NCBI GenBank assembly: GCA_020740485.1
Contig: DYMN01000013.1
Coordinates: 1 to 58,893, forward strand
Length of the DNA stretch: 58,893 nt
Direction: 5' to 3'
DNA from: Polaribacter sp.
Lineage (GTDB): Bacteria > Bacteroidota > Bacteroidia > Flavobacteriales > Flavobacteriaceae
Part shown: one piece after another, positions 33,813 through 42,682 of the stretch
Position numbering within the stretch: position 1 is the stretch's first letter
How the letters are laid out: each line of letters opens with the position of its first letter
Notes under the pieces: model-generated
What the model was told of the DNA's origin: nothing
The model's input: only the letters and a program-made list of their open reading frames with translations
Databases searched by the model: none
Translations under genes and position numbers: made by a program

Positions 33813-35899
33813 AGTAATGCATCTACTTTGGGCTCACGTCCTCTGAAATGTTTATACAATTCCATTCCGTCCACACTTCCACCCTTACTGATAGCATAAC
33901 GGTATTTTTTTGCTAAATCTTGATTAAATAGATCACCACTTTCTTTGAATGCGGCAAATCCATCGGCATCAAGTACTTCCGCCCATTGATAACTGTAATA
34001 TCCGGCTGAATAACCACCCGAAAAAATATGTTGGAAATAAGTACTTCTGTATCGAGGAATGATTTCATCAATCAAACCTATTTTTTGCATCATTTCGGTT
34101 TCAAACTTATTTATATCTTGTTTTTCAATACTATTTAAGATGTGCCAATACATATCAAGATAAGCAGCAGCCATATATTCTACTGTGTTGAAACCTTGAT
34201 TGAACTGTGATGCTTTTTCCATTTTTTCTACCAATGTTTTCGGAATTACTTCTCCGGTGATGTAATGTTTGGCAAAGAGTCGTAACATTTCGGGTTCGGT
34301 AACCCAATTTTCCAATATTTGCGATGGAAATTCCACAAAATCGCGTGGCACATTCGTGCCCGAAAGCGAAGCATATTTTACATTGGACAATAAACCGTGC
34401 AATCCATGTCCGAACTCATGAAATACGGTTTCGGCTTCTGAAATGGAAAGTAGCGTTGGTTGATCTTTGGAAGGTGCAGGGAAATTAAAATTATTGGTTA
34501 CAATGGGCGACACCGGCTTTCCGTTTTCATAATGTTGCTCGCGCAATTCGTTCATCCACGCACCACCGCGTTTGCTGGCGCGCGCATAATAGTCCATATA
34601 AATGATACCCACATGGGTTCCATCTGCTTCGGTTACTTCAAATACCTGTTGGTCAGGATGCCATTTTGGTAAATTTTGTTTTTCAACAAATTTCAACCCA
34701 AAGAGTTTGTTGGCTAAAGTAAATGCCCCATTGACCACGTTGCTCAACTCAAAATAGGGACGGGTTTCGTCTTCGTTGAAATCATATTTTTCTTTGCGTA
34801 CTTTTTCTACATAATAGCGCCAATCTTCGGCTGAAAAAACACTATTAGGGTTGTCTTTTTTCATCTGAACTGCCAAGGTATCTCTTTCTGCTTTTGCCAT
34901 TTTGAGTGCGGGTTGCCACATTTTATCCAAAAATTGCATGACGATTTCGGGTGTTTTCGCCATTGAATTATCTAACACAAAAGCTGCCCAGCTGTCAAAC
35001 CCTAACAATTTAGCTTTTTCTGTTCTGAGCATCACCATTTCTTGAATCAAAACTTTATTATCGTGATCATTATGGTAATTACCTCGCAATGCATAACCGT
35101 CAAATGCTTTTTTGCGTAGGTCTTTGTTAGGCGAACTTTGTAAAAATGGCTCAATCATAGTGCGTTGTGCATTAAATGACCAACCGAAGGTATGACCATT
35201 TTTTATTGCCAATTCTGCCGCATTGGCTTTGGTGCCTTCAGGAAGATTGCCCAAATCTTTTTCATCGGTGATATAAAGCTCAAATGCATTGGTTTCATTG
35301 AGTTCGTTGTTGCCAAATTGTTGCGAAAGGGTTGCCAAACGCGCATTAATTTCACGCAATCTCGGTTTGTCTTTTTCTGATACATTCGCACCGGAACGAA
35401 CAAATGCTTTATAGGTTTCGTCTAACAATTTGAATTGCTCATCCGACAATTTAAGTTGTTGCACATAGAGCGATTGAACACGTTGAAACAAAGCATCGTT
35501 CAAGTATATTTGATCTTGATGCGCAGCTAATTTTGGAGCCATATCTTTGGCTATTTGTTGTAAAGTATCATTGGTATGCGCTGCATTGATGGCAAAGAAA
35601 ACAGCTTTAATTTTTTTTAAAGTGGCTCCACTATTCTCTAATGCTTCTATGGTATTTTCAAAAGTGGGAGACGCAGATTGGTTGACGATTTTGTCTATTT
35701 CCGCTTGATGCTGGTGCATGGCGGTTTCAAAAGCCGGTTGATAATGTTCGTTTTGTATTTTATCGAATGGCGGAATCCCAAAAGGGGTTTTCCATTCCAT
35801 TAACAAGGGATTTTCAGTCATATTGGTTTGAGTTTGAACGTTGGTTTTACAGGAAAATAAAACAAGAGATCCTATTAATAAACTAACTATTTTATACAT
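33794..35899 (-). CDS. M3 family zinc metallopeptidase, lipoprotein (peptidyl-dipeptidase Dcp-like)
   Basis: A 701-residue enzyme that removes dipeptides from, or otherwise cleaves, short peptides. The signal MYKIVSLLIGSLVLFSC ends in a lipobox, so it is envelope-anchored rather than cytoplasmic like E. coli Dcp. The zinc motif HEFGH is at residues 494-498, with the third ligand Glu about 25 residues later in FVEFPSQILENW. The C-terminal ending FSGGYSAGYYSYQWAEVLDAD with substrate-binding tyrosines is classic for Dcp. Envelope location suggests a role in peptide scavenging. Confidence 0.93.
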   Translation of the reverse strand: MYKIVSLLIGSLVLFSCKTNVQTQTNMTENPLLMEWKTPFGIPPFDKIQNEHYQPAFETAMHQHQAEIDKIVNQSASPTFENTIEALENSGATLKKIKAVFFAINAAHTNDTLQQIAKDMAPKLAAHQDQIYLNDALFQRVQSLYVQQLKLSDEQFKLLDETYKAFVRSGANVSEKDKPRLREINARLATLSQQFGNNELNETNAFELYITDEKDLGNLPEGTKANAAELAIKNGHTFGWSFNAQRTMIEPFLQSSPNKDLRKKAFDGYALRGNYHNDHDNKVLIQEMVMLRTEKAKLLGFDSWAAFVLDNSMAKTPEIVMQFLDKMWQPALKMAKAERDTLAVQMKKDNPNSVFSAEDWRYYVEKVRKEKYDFNEDETRPYFELSNVVNGAFTLANKLFGLKFVEKQNLPKWHPDQQVFEVTEADGTHVGIIYMDYYARASKRGGAWMNELREQHYENGKPVSPIVTNNFNFPAPSKDQPTLLSISEAETVFHEFGHGLHGLLSNVKYASLSGTNVPRDFVEFPSQILENWVTEPEMLRLFAKHYITGEVIPKTLVEKMEKASQFNQGFNTVEYMAAAYLDMYWHILNSIEKQDINKFETEMMQKIGLIDEIIPRYRSTYFQHIFSGGYSAGYYSYQWAEVLDADGFAAFKESGDLFNQDLAKKYRYAISKGGSVDGMELYKHFRGREPKVDALLKKKGF

Positions 35900-36052
35900 T
35901 GCTTTTGATTTAATTTTTATAAATTCACTTTCTATTTTGCATAAAGAGTATAAAGCCTAAATAAAAATATTGTGTAATAAGAAATATTTTTTCATAAACA
36001 TTTCACTTCATTTAGGTTGATTTTAAATTAAACTACAAATTTACAAGTATTC

Positions 36053-36083
36053 GTGAATAAAAATTCTATTTTCCTTACTTTTG
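36053..36083 (+). promoter_or_regulatory. Probable promoter of metG
   Basis: A perfect -7 element TACTTTTG (36076-36083) with a weak -33 (GTG at 36053-36055, 20-base spacer). It predicts a leader of about 60 bases. Confidence 0.4.
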
Positions 36084-36153
36084 CCAAACATTTATTAAGT
36101 CATCAGATGACTCTAAGTCATACTATGACTTTTATTAAAGATTAACGACCAAT

Positions 36154-38226
36154 ATGACCAACCAACATCCTAAACGCTATACTGTTACCGCTGCATTACC
36201 CTACACTAACGGTCCTGTTCACATAGGACATCTTGCCGGTGTCTATATTCCCGCCGATATTTATGTTCGCTATTTACGTGCAAAAAAACAAGATGTCATT
36301 TACATCTGTGGTTCTGACGAACACGGAGTACCGATTACTATCCGTGCTCAAAAAGAGGGTGTTACACCCCAACAAATTGTGGATAAATACCACGAAATTA
36401 TCAAAAAATCGTTTGCCGAATTCGGTATTTCTTTCGATAATTATTCACGCACTTCTGCACCTATTCATCATAAAACGGCATCTGATTTTTTTAAAAAATT
36501 ATACGACGAAGGAAAATTTATCGAAGAAACCACTCTCCAATTGTATGATGAGAAAGCTCGCCAATTTCTCGCTGACCGTTTTGTTACCGGAACTTGCCCA
36601 AAATGTGGCAATGAACAATCCTACGGTGACCAGTGTGAAAAATGTGGCACCAGTCACAATGCCACCGATTTAATTAATCCAAAATCTGCTATCACCGGAA
36701 ATACACCCATTCTAAAAGAAACCAAACATTGGTTTTTACCCTTGGATCAGTATCAAGAATGGTTGAAAAATTGGATTTTAGAAGGACATAAAGACGATTG
36801 GAAACCCAACGTGTTAGGCCAGGTAAAATCTTGGTTAGACGATGGGTTGAAGTCTAGAGCCGTAACCCGTGATTTGGATTGGGGAATTCCTGTTCCGGTG
36901 AAAGGTGCAGAAGGCAAAGTACTCTATGTGTGGTTTGATGCACCCATTGGCTATATTTCATCCACCAAGGAATGGGCAGAACGCGAAGACAAAGATTGGC
37001 AACCTTATTGGCAAAGTCCTGATACTAAATTGGTTCACTTTATTGGCAAAGACAACATTGTGTTTCACTGTATCATATTTCCCGCTATGTTAAAAGCAGA
37101 AGGCAGTTTTATTGTGCCCGAAAATGTGCCTGCCAATGAGTTTTTGAATTTGGAAAGCAATAAAATCTCCACTTCCAAAAATTGGGCGGTTTGGTTACAC
37201 GAATATTTATTGGATTTTCCCGACAAACAAGATGTTTTGCGCTATGTGCTCACGGCTAACGCACCCGAAACCAAAGACAACGATTTTACGTGGAAAGATT
37301 TTCAAGCGCGCAACAACAATGAATTGGTTGCCATTTTGGGTAATTTTGTCAACCGTGTGATGGTATTGACCCATAAATATTACGATGGTGTGGTGCCTAA
37401 TACCAATAAATTTTATCCGGAATTAGGACAAATTAAGGTTTTTGCTGATAAAATGGGTCAGTCCATAGAGAATTACAAATTTCGCGAAGCATTGCAAGAA
37501 TTGATGAATTTGGCACGTTTAGGTAACGGTTTTTTACAAGAAAACGAACCGTGGAAAAAAGTCAACGAGCAACCTGAAGAAGTGCAAAATATTATGTTTA
37601 CTGCTTTGCAAATAACGGCTGCCTTAGCCTATTTGTCTGAACCGTTTTTACCTTTTATGGCTACCCAATTGAAAAATATGTTGCAAATAGCGAATAAAAA
37701 TTGGGACGAAATCAGTGTTTCGGATGGAAATTATTTGATTGAGAGCGGTCATCAAATAGGAACTGCCCATTTATTATTTGAGAAAATAGAAGACGAAGCC
37801 ATACAAAAACAATTAGATAAATTAGAAGCCACAAAAATGCAAAACGAGAAAAGCCCCTCCCTAACCCTTCCCGAAGGGAAGGGAATAGAACCTCAAAAGG
37901 AATTGATTACTTATGAGCAGTTTTCGGCAATGGACATAAGAATAGGTACGATATTGGAAGCCGAAAAAGTTGCCAAAGCCAACAAACTATTAAAACTCAC
38001 CGTAGATACCGGAGTAGATGTGCGTACGATTGTTTCAGGAATTGCAGAACATTTTACGCCCGAAGAAGTGGTAGGACAAAGAGTGCAAGTTTTAGTGAAT
38101 TTAGCACCTCGAAATCTACGTGGCATAGACAGTAACGGCATGATTTTGATGACCGAAACCAAAGAAGGGAAATTGAAATTTGTAGCACCTGTGGGAGAAG
38201 TGGACAATGGCGCAACCGTGAGATAA
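36154..38226 (+). CDS. metG: Methionine--tRNA ligase
   Basis: Charges tRNA-Met and initiator tRNA. The 690-residue protein has the class I HIGH motif at 23-26, a zinc-finger insert starting at C148 (CPKCG...CEKCG), the KMSKS-type loop KISTSK at 337-342 and a helical anticodon domain. The C-terminal 100 residues form a Trbp111/EMAP-II-like tRNA-binding domain ([20 protein letters not shown]). In the linker before that domain the residues [15 protein letters not shown] are encoded by a palindromic repeat, which looks like an in-frame insertion. Confidence 0.97.
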   Translation: MTNQHPKRYTVTAALPYTNGPVHIGHLAGVYIPADIYVRYLRAKKQDVIYICGSDEHGVPITIRAQKEGVTPQQIVDKYHEIIKKSFAEFGISFDNYSRTSAPIHHKTASDFFKKLYDEGKFIEETTLQLYDEKARQFLADRFVTGTCPKCGNEQSYGDQCEKCGTSHNATDLINPKSAITGNTPILKETKHWFLPLDQYQEWLKNWILEGHKDDWKPNVLGQVKSWLDDGLKSRAVTRDLDWGIPVPVKGAEGKVLYVWFDAPIGYISSTKEWAEREDKDWQPYWQSPDTKLVHFIGKDNIVFHCIIFPAMLKAEGSFIVPENVPANEFLNLESNKISTSKNWAVWLHEYLLDFPDKQDVLRYVLTANAPETKDNDFTWKDFQARNNNELVAILGNFVNRVMVLTHKYYDGVVPNTNKFYPELGQIKVFADKMGQSIENYKFREALQELMNLARLGNGFLQENEPWKKVNEQPEEVQNIMFTALQITAALAYLSEPFLPFMATQLKNMLQIANKNWDEISVSDGNYLIESGHQIGTAHLLFEKIEDEAIQKQLDKLEATKMQNEKSPSLTLPEGKGIEPQKELITYEQFSAMDIRIGTILEAEKVAKANKLLKLTVDTGVDVRTIVSGIAEHFTPEEVVGQRVQVLVNLAPRNLRGIDSNGMILMTETKEGKLKFVAPVGEVDNGATVR
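37853..37890. repeat. Palindromic repeat inserted in the metG linker
   Basis: CCCTTCCC (37865-37872) and GGGAAGGG (37876-37883) form a perfect 8-bp stem around GAA. The flanking CCCCTCCCTAA gives a C/G-rich patch very unlike the AT-rich gene. It keeps the reading frame and lies in a loop between domains. Confidence 0.65.
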
Positions 38227-38330
38227 TTATAAATTTGGAAATTAGCTAATTAGTTAATCCGATAACTATCGGATTGAAAAATGCCTTGCACTGGGTAATT
38301 GTAGTGCGATAATTTAATTAGTTTGCGTTC

Positions 38331-38365
38331 AAACTTTAAACATTAAACCATAAACTTTAAACAAT
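38331..38365. repeat. Heptamer array AAACnnT before nikR
   Basis: Five contiguous heptamers, AAACTTT, AAACATT, AAACCAT, AAACTTT and AAACAAT, end four bases before the nikR ATG (38370). They share AAAC plus a final T. Confidence 0.75.
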
Positions 38366-38369
38366 TAAA

Positions 38370-38765
38370 ATGGCAATAGTAAGATTTGGAGTATCGCTTG
38401 AAAAAGATTTATTGGAAGCATTGGACAACTATGCCGATAAAAAAGGATTTCCCAATCGTTCTCAAGCCATTAGACATTTGGTGAGTGAAAACACGGTTCG
38501 AGAGAAGTGGGATCAAAGTCAGGAAGTGGCGGGAGCGATTACGATTGTATATGACCACCATAAGCGCAATATACTCAACACCTTAACCGATATTCAACAC
38601 GATTATCACGACATGATTCTCTCTAATCTCCATTTTCACATAGACCATCATAATTGTATGGAAATCATAGCGGTAAAAGGAAAAGCTGGAATATTACGTG
38701 AATTAGCCGACAAAATTATTTCCACCAAAGGTATCGTACATGGTGCTTTGACGATGACACAGTGA
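38370..38765 (+). CDS. nikR: Nickel-responsive transcriptional regulator NikR
   Basis: A 131-residue repressor with an N-terminal ribbon-helix-helix DNA-binding domain (VRFGVSLEKDLLEALDNYADKKGFPNRSQAIR) and a C-terminal ACT-like domain. The high-affinity nickel ligands are all there: H77, H88, H90 and C96 (in HFHIDHHNCMEI). It should repress nickel uptake genes when Ni2+ is sufficient, but no nickel transporter or nickel enzyme gene is visible in the window. A 140-base gap with a weak CCGATAACTATCGG palindrome separates it from metG. Confidence 0.95.
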   Translation: MAIVRFGVSLEKDLLEALDNYADKKGFPNRSQAIRHLVSENTVREKWDQSQEVAGAITIVYDHHKRNILNTLTDIQHDYHDMILSNLHFHIDHHNCMEIIAVKGKAGILRELADKIISTKGIVHGALTMTQ

Positions 38766-38938
38766 AATTATTATCCCTTTTTGCAAAGTTTGTTTTTCTT
38801 TACTTTGTTTAACGCAATCACTTTTCGGAAAATAAATTGTTTATTCTTCTTAACTATGCAGAGAATAGGTTGTTAATTTGAATTATTTACACTTTGATAG
38901 GGGAAAATAGATGTATAAATATAAAAATTGAACTGATA

Positions 38939-39505
38939 TCACTTCCCATTATACCCATTCATCGTATTTGCCAATCCGGCTAAGCCGAATGATATACAAG
39001 CATCTATTGCTATTGGTATTCTTTCAGGTAATTTTTCGGTTTCTTCAGAAGTCCATTCGCCTAATACATAGTCCACTTGTCTGCCTTTAGGAAAATCATT
39101 GCCTATTCCGAAGCGCAAACGAGCATATTCGGTGGTTTGCAATACATCTTGTATATCTTGAAAACCATTATGTCCGCCTGCACTTCCTTTGCCTTTGATA
39201 CGTAGGGCAGCAAATGGAATACTCAAATCATCTCCAACTACTAAAATGTTTTCGACCGGGATGTTTTCTGTTTCCATCCAATACCGAACTGCTTTTCCAC
39301 TGAGATTCATAAAAGTGGAAGGTTTCAGTACCACAAAGGTCCTACCTTTTACGGAAAAACGCGCCACATCGCCTAACTTTTGAGTTTGGAACAGCGTTTC
39401 TTGTTTTTGAATCAAGGCATCTGCTACTTTAAATCCAATATTGTGTCGGGTGTTGGCGTATTTTTCGCCTATATTTCCTAAACCCACGATTAAGTATTTT
39501 TTCAT
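38939..39505 (-). CDS. pth: Peptidyl-tRNA hydrolase
   Basis: Releases tRNA from stalled peptidyl-tRNA. From MKKYLIVGLGNIGEKY the protein is 188 residues, the usual size. The catalytic His lies in YANTRHNIGF, the Asp in VVGDDLSIP and the Asn in GGHNGFQDI. In-frame ATG codons at 39568 and 39598 would add 21 or 31 residues; short N-terminal extensions occur in some flavobacterial Pth proteins, so those starts remain possible. Confidence 0.95.
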   Translation of the reverse strand: MKKYLIVGLGNIGEKYANTRHNIGFKVADALIQKQETLFQTQKLGDVARFSVKGRTFVVLKPSTFMNLSGKAVRYWMETENIPVENILVVGDDLSIPFAALRIKGKGSAGGHNGFQDIQDVLQTTEYARLRFGIGNDFPKGRQVDYVLGEWTSEETEKLPERIPIAIDACISFGLAGLANTMNGYNGK

Positions 39506-39632
39506 TTCAGGTGGAATGGTTTCAATATTTTGAGAAAATAGCTTTTGTAAAAGAGCAAATAAATGCATTTTTGTAAAAATTTGGGTCAAAGATAACAAAG
39601 TCCAATTACTTTAAAAAAAAGTCCGATTAATA

Positions 39633-40124
39633 ATGACAAAAGTATTATTACTATCAGATACACACGGATGTATTGATGATTTTATTTTAAAACACGTAGC
39701 GTGGGCAGATGAAGTATGGCATGCCGGCGATATTGGAAACAGGGAAGTGGCAGACCAAATAAGAAGTTTAAAACCCCTTCGAGCGGTTTACGGCAATATT
39801 GACGGAACTGAAATAAGACAAGAATTCCCGTTAGACAACTTATTTGAAGTGGAAGGCAAAAAAATTTGGATAACCCATATTGGCGGTTATCCCGGAAAAT
39901 ATGAAAGCAGAGTAAAAAAAGAATTAGCCCTTAAACAAACTGATATTTTTATTTCAGGTCACTCTCATATTTTAAAAGTGATCTATGATCATAAAAATGA
40001 TTTGCTCCACATGAATCCCGGCGCAGCCGGTAAGTCCGGATTTCATACAATGCGAACGATGTTGCGATTTGTGTTAGACCAAGGAGAAATAAGGGAGATG
40101 GAAATCGTTGAAATTAAAAAATAA
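39633..40124 (+). CDS. YfcE/MJ0936-type metallophosphoesterase
   Basis: A 163-residue phosphodiesterase-like protein. Metal-binding motifs appear in order: LLLSDTHG (D8, H10), WHAGDIGN, YGNIDG, THIGGYPG and ISGHSHIL. Members hydrolyse phosphodiesters in vitro, and the physiological substrate is unknown. Its stop codon lies inside the target-site duplication of a short mobile element (40121-40292). Confidence 0.9.
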   Translation: MTKVLLLSDTHGCIDDFILKHVAWADEVWHAGDIGNREVADQIRSLKPLRAVYGNIDGTEIRQEFPLDNLFEVEGKKIWITHIGGYPGKYESRVKKELALKQTDIFISGHSHILKVIYDHKNDLLHMNPGAAGKSGFHTMRTMLRFVLDQGEIREMEIVEIKK

Positions 40125-40292
40125 ATGAGCCCAGTCTAAGAACTGGCGATTTTCATAAAAAGAGTTATTTTGGATGAGATTTGCATTTTTTGAAATTCAG
40201 TGATGCCTGAGTATCAGTGAATTGATGAAGATGTAAATATCGCCAAAAGAAACTTTTTTGATATTGTTAGTTTTTAGACTGGACTCATAAAT
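40121..40292. mobile_element. MITE-like element with terminal inverted repeats and 6-bp target duplication
   Basis: The left end GAGCCCAGTCTAAGAACT (from 40127) and the inverted right end GAGTCCAGTCTAAAAACT (from 40286) match at 16 of 18 positions. ATAAAT lies on both sides (40121-40126 and 40287-40292), as expected for a target-site duplication. The 160-bp interior has no reading frame for a transposase, so it must be moved in trans or be a deletion derivative. The duplications include parts of the stop codons of the two convergent neighbours. The IS family is not recognised. Confidence 0.8.
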
Positions 40293-42652
40293 CAATTGAT
40301 TTCTTTGCCCAATCGTTTTCTTTCATTTTCTAATAAATTATCTTTTTCCTCGATGTCGTTTTCTTTTCCTTTAGCAAAAGTGTAGGAAAAACTCAAACCA
40401 AATTTTTGAAAATCTCCTTTGGTTTCGTTGTATTGATAGGTGTTCTGAAAATTTACTTCATACTTAGTAATATTGCTATTAAATATATCGTTTAACCAAA
40501 GTGACAAGGTTGTAGCTCCTTTAAACAAAGGAATATCAAGCGTTGCATTGGCTAACGATAAGCTCTTTACGTGATAATACCCTGAATAAAAAGGGGTTCT
40601 GTGCGTGAAATCTAAAGCAAAGACTAAGCCATTATCGAATTCCCAAATATTATTCAATTTATACAAGCCGTCAAATCCAAAAAAGGTTTCGGTGTCATAC
40701 GTGTTGTGACGGTAATTCACCGCTAAGGAATTTTGAATTTTCCACCATGGTAAGATATCTAAAGGGGCGGAAAGTGTTAAAGATGTTTTATTTATAATCC
40801 CTTCATTTTGTGGTTTTAACCGGATGATGCCATTGTCTAAAATTTCCCGTTTGTGATAAATAGCCGTATTGGTGTAAGTGTATTTAAAATCAAAAGAATA
40901 TTTCTTTTTTACATTCCATCGCAAACCTGCAATATAGTCCACACGTGCTTTAATATCAGGATTTCCTTGATACTGAGACAGTGGATTGTTTATAAAAATT
41001 TGGGGATTGTAATAAGGAAAATTAGGTCGATTTATCTTTGAGTTCAATTGTAGCGTCCAGGTGTTTTTCTTTTCGGTTTTGTAAGTGTAAATTGCCGATG
41101 GCAAAAGATTGTTAAAAGAAGAACTGTTTTTGTATCCTGAAAAATTATATTGATCATGGGTCCATTCGTCTCGCAATCCTAAAGTCAATGTAGATTTATT
41201 TTTTTTGTAAACAAAATTAAAATATCCCGCTGCAATATTTTGGTTGAAATTAAGAGAACCTGAAAAATCAGGATTTAATTGCCACGTGTCACTATCTAAA
41301 AAATAAGTTTGGTCGAGGTTTAGATAATGTATGAAAGTATTTTTGACCCCATAGGAAATGGATTTATTTTCATTGAGGTCCTTAGAATAACTTGCATCAA
41401 ATGTATAGAACTGATTGTCATTATCTAAATATTGTCTCAAATATTCATCAGACACATAACTTTGGTTTTGGTAGAATTCACTTTTCAAATCTCTATTTTC
41501 TGCAATTGTATTAATAGAGACGGAACTACCTATTTTAAAAATAGAATGCTCCTTATTAACTTGATAATACACGGATAAAGCGTTGTAAACCGTAGATTCA
41601 TCCATAAATTCCTTACTGTGAATAGAATCATGCTCCACGCCGGTTAGACTGTTGATGTAAAAATCAATATCTTGATTGTTCATTTTTTCAACATTATTTG
41701 TAAATAAAAAACTCAATAATTTTGTGTCATTGATGTGATAATCTGCCCCGACATTGGCATTAGACTCAAAAACGGAACCTAAAATTACGGGCATAAAGGT
41801 TTTATTGGTTGTTCCATTGTATTTATCTACTTGCGTTTCATCAAATTTTTCGCTATTTACGCTGTAAGAAAAATCAGAAAAAAACCGCCATTTGTTTTTC
41901 ATTTTAAAAAAAGAAAAATTGATATCATGGTTGTTCTTTACGTTTTGAAAAAGGTTGTTGTATCCTAATCCTACATCTACCTGAGTCCCTTTTTCATTCT
42001 TTAAAATAACATTGATGATTGCGTCTTTTTCTCCACTCATGTTGCTGTTTTTCACGTCGGTAATTTCAATATTACCAACGGTTTTGGGACTTAAATGGGT
42101 GAGGTAATGTAAAAATTGTTTTTCGGTCATCTGCTGTTCTTTTCCGTTGATTTGAAAGGATACATTATCACTTCCCAAAACAGAAATCCCGTTGAGCATT
42201 ACAATGTTTGGCGCTGTTTTTAATACCTCAACCGCATTTTTACGATTAGAGAGAGCGGTTCCTTCTACTTTAATTACACTTCCTGTCGGGGTGGAAGTAA
42301 CAGATTTTTTTGAAATCAATTCTACGTTATCCAACGTGATTTCCGGTTCTAAATAAATGATGTTAAATTGGTAATCATCTTGAAGTTTTAAAGGGGCATA
42401 AAATTCTCTGTAACCTTCATTTTCAATGATGATTTCATATTCTCCATGGGGAATATTTTTAAAAATAAATTTTCCTTCAATCTCCGTTACGGCATTGGAT
42501 ACCAATTTATTTTGAATGGGGTTATATAATTTTACATACAACGAATCAAGGGGCTGCAAAGTGTTTTTATCTACTAAGACACCTGAAATACTAGATTGAG
42601 CGGTTAGTATTTGAAAACTATATAATAAAATAACGGATACAATAAATTTCAT
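40292..42652 (-). CDS. Outer-membrane beta-barrel receptor, TonB-dependent-like (carboxypeptidase-regulatory domain)
   Basis: A 786-residue protein with signal peptide MKFIVSVILLYSFQILTAQ. Residues 22-105 form a CarboxypepD_reg-like Ig fold (ISGVLVDKNTLQPLDSLYVKLYNP). A plug-like domain follows (VEVLKTAPNIVMLNGISVLGSDNVSFQINGKEQQMTEKQFLHYL), then a large barrel ending in FGLSFSYTFAKGK and a charged tail. This is the outer membrane beta-barrel family that resembles TonB receptors but is not SusC. It starts 30 bases after the histidine kinase gene and is probably the last gene of that signalling operon. Confidence 0.85.
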   Translation of the reverse strand: MKFIVSVILLYSFQILTAQSSISGVLVDKNTLQPLDSLYVKLYNPIQNKLVSNAVTEIEGKFIFKNIPHGEYEIIIENEGYREFYAPLKLQDDYQFNIIYLEPEITLDNVELISKKSVTSTPTGSVIKVEGTALSNRKNAVEVLKTAPNIVMLNGISVLGSDNVSFQINGKEQQMTEKQFLHYLTHLSPKTVGNIEITDVKNSNMSGEKDAIINVILKNEKGTQVDVGLGYNNLFQNVKNNHDINFSFFKMKNKWRFFSDFSYSVNSEKFDETQVDKYNGTTNKTFMPVILGSVFESNANVGADYHINDTKLLSFLFTNNVEKMNNQDIDFYINSLTGVEHDSIHSKEFMDESTVYNALSVYYQVNKEHSIFKIGSSVSINTIAENRDLKSEFYQNQSYVSDEYLRQYLDNDNQFYTFDASYSKDLNENKSISYGVKNTFIHYLNLDQTYFLDSDTWQLNPDFSGSLNFNQNIAAGYFNFVYKKNKSTLTLGLRDEWTHDQYNFSGYKNSSSFNNLLPSAIYTYKTEKKNTWTLQLNSKINRPNFPYYNPQIFINNPLSQYQGNPDIKARVDYIAGLRWNVKKKYSFDFKYTYTNTAIYHKREILDNGIIRLKPQNEGIINKTSLTLSAPLDILPWWKIQNSLAVNYRHNTYDTETFFGFDGLYKLNNIWEFDNGLVFALDFTHRTPFYSGYYHVKSLSLANATLDIPLFKGATTLSLWLNDIFNSNITKYEVNFQNTYQYNETKGDFQKFGLSFSYTFAKGKENDIEEKDNLLENERKRLGKEIN

Positions 42653-42682
42653 AATAATTATTTTAAATGTGATTAAACAACT

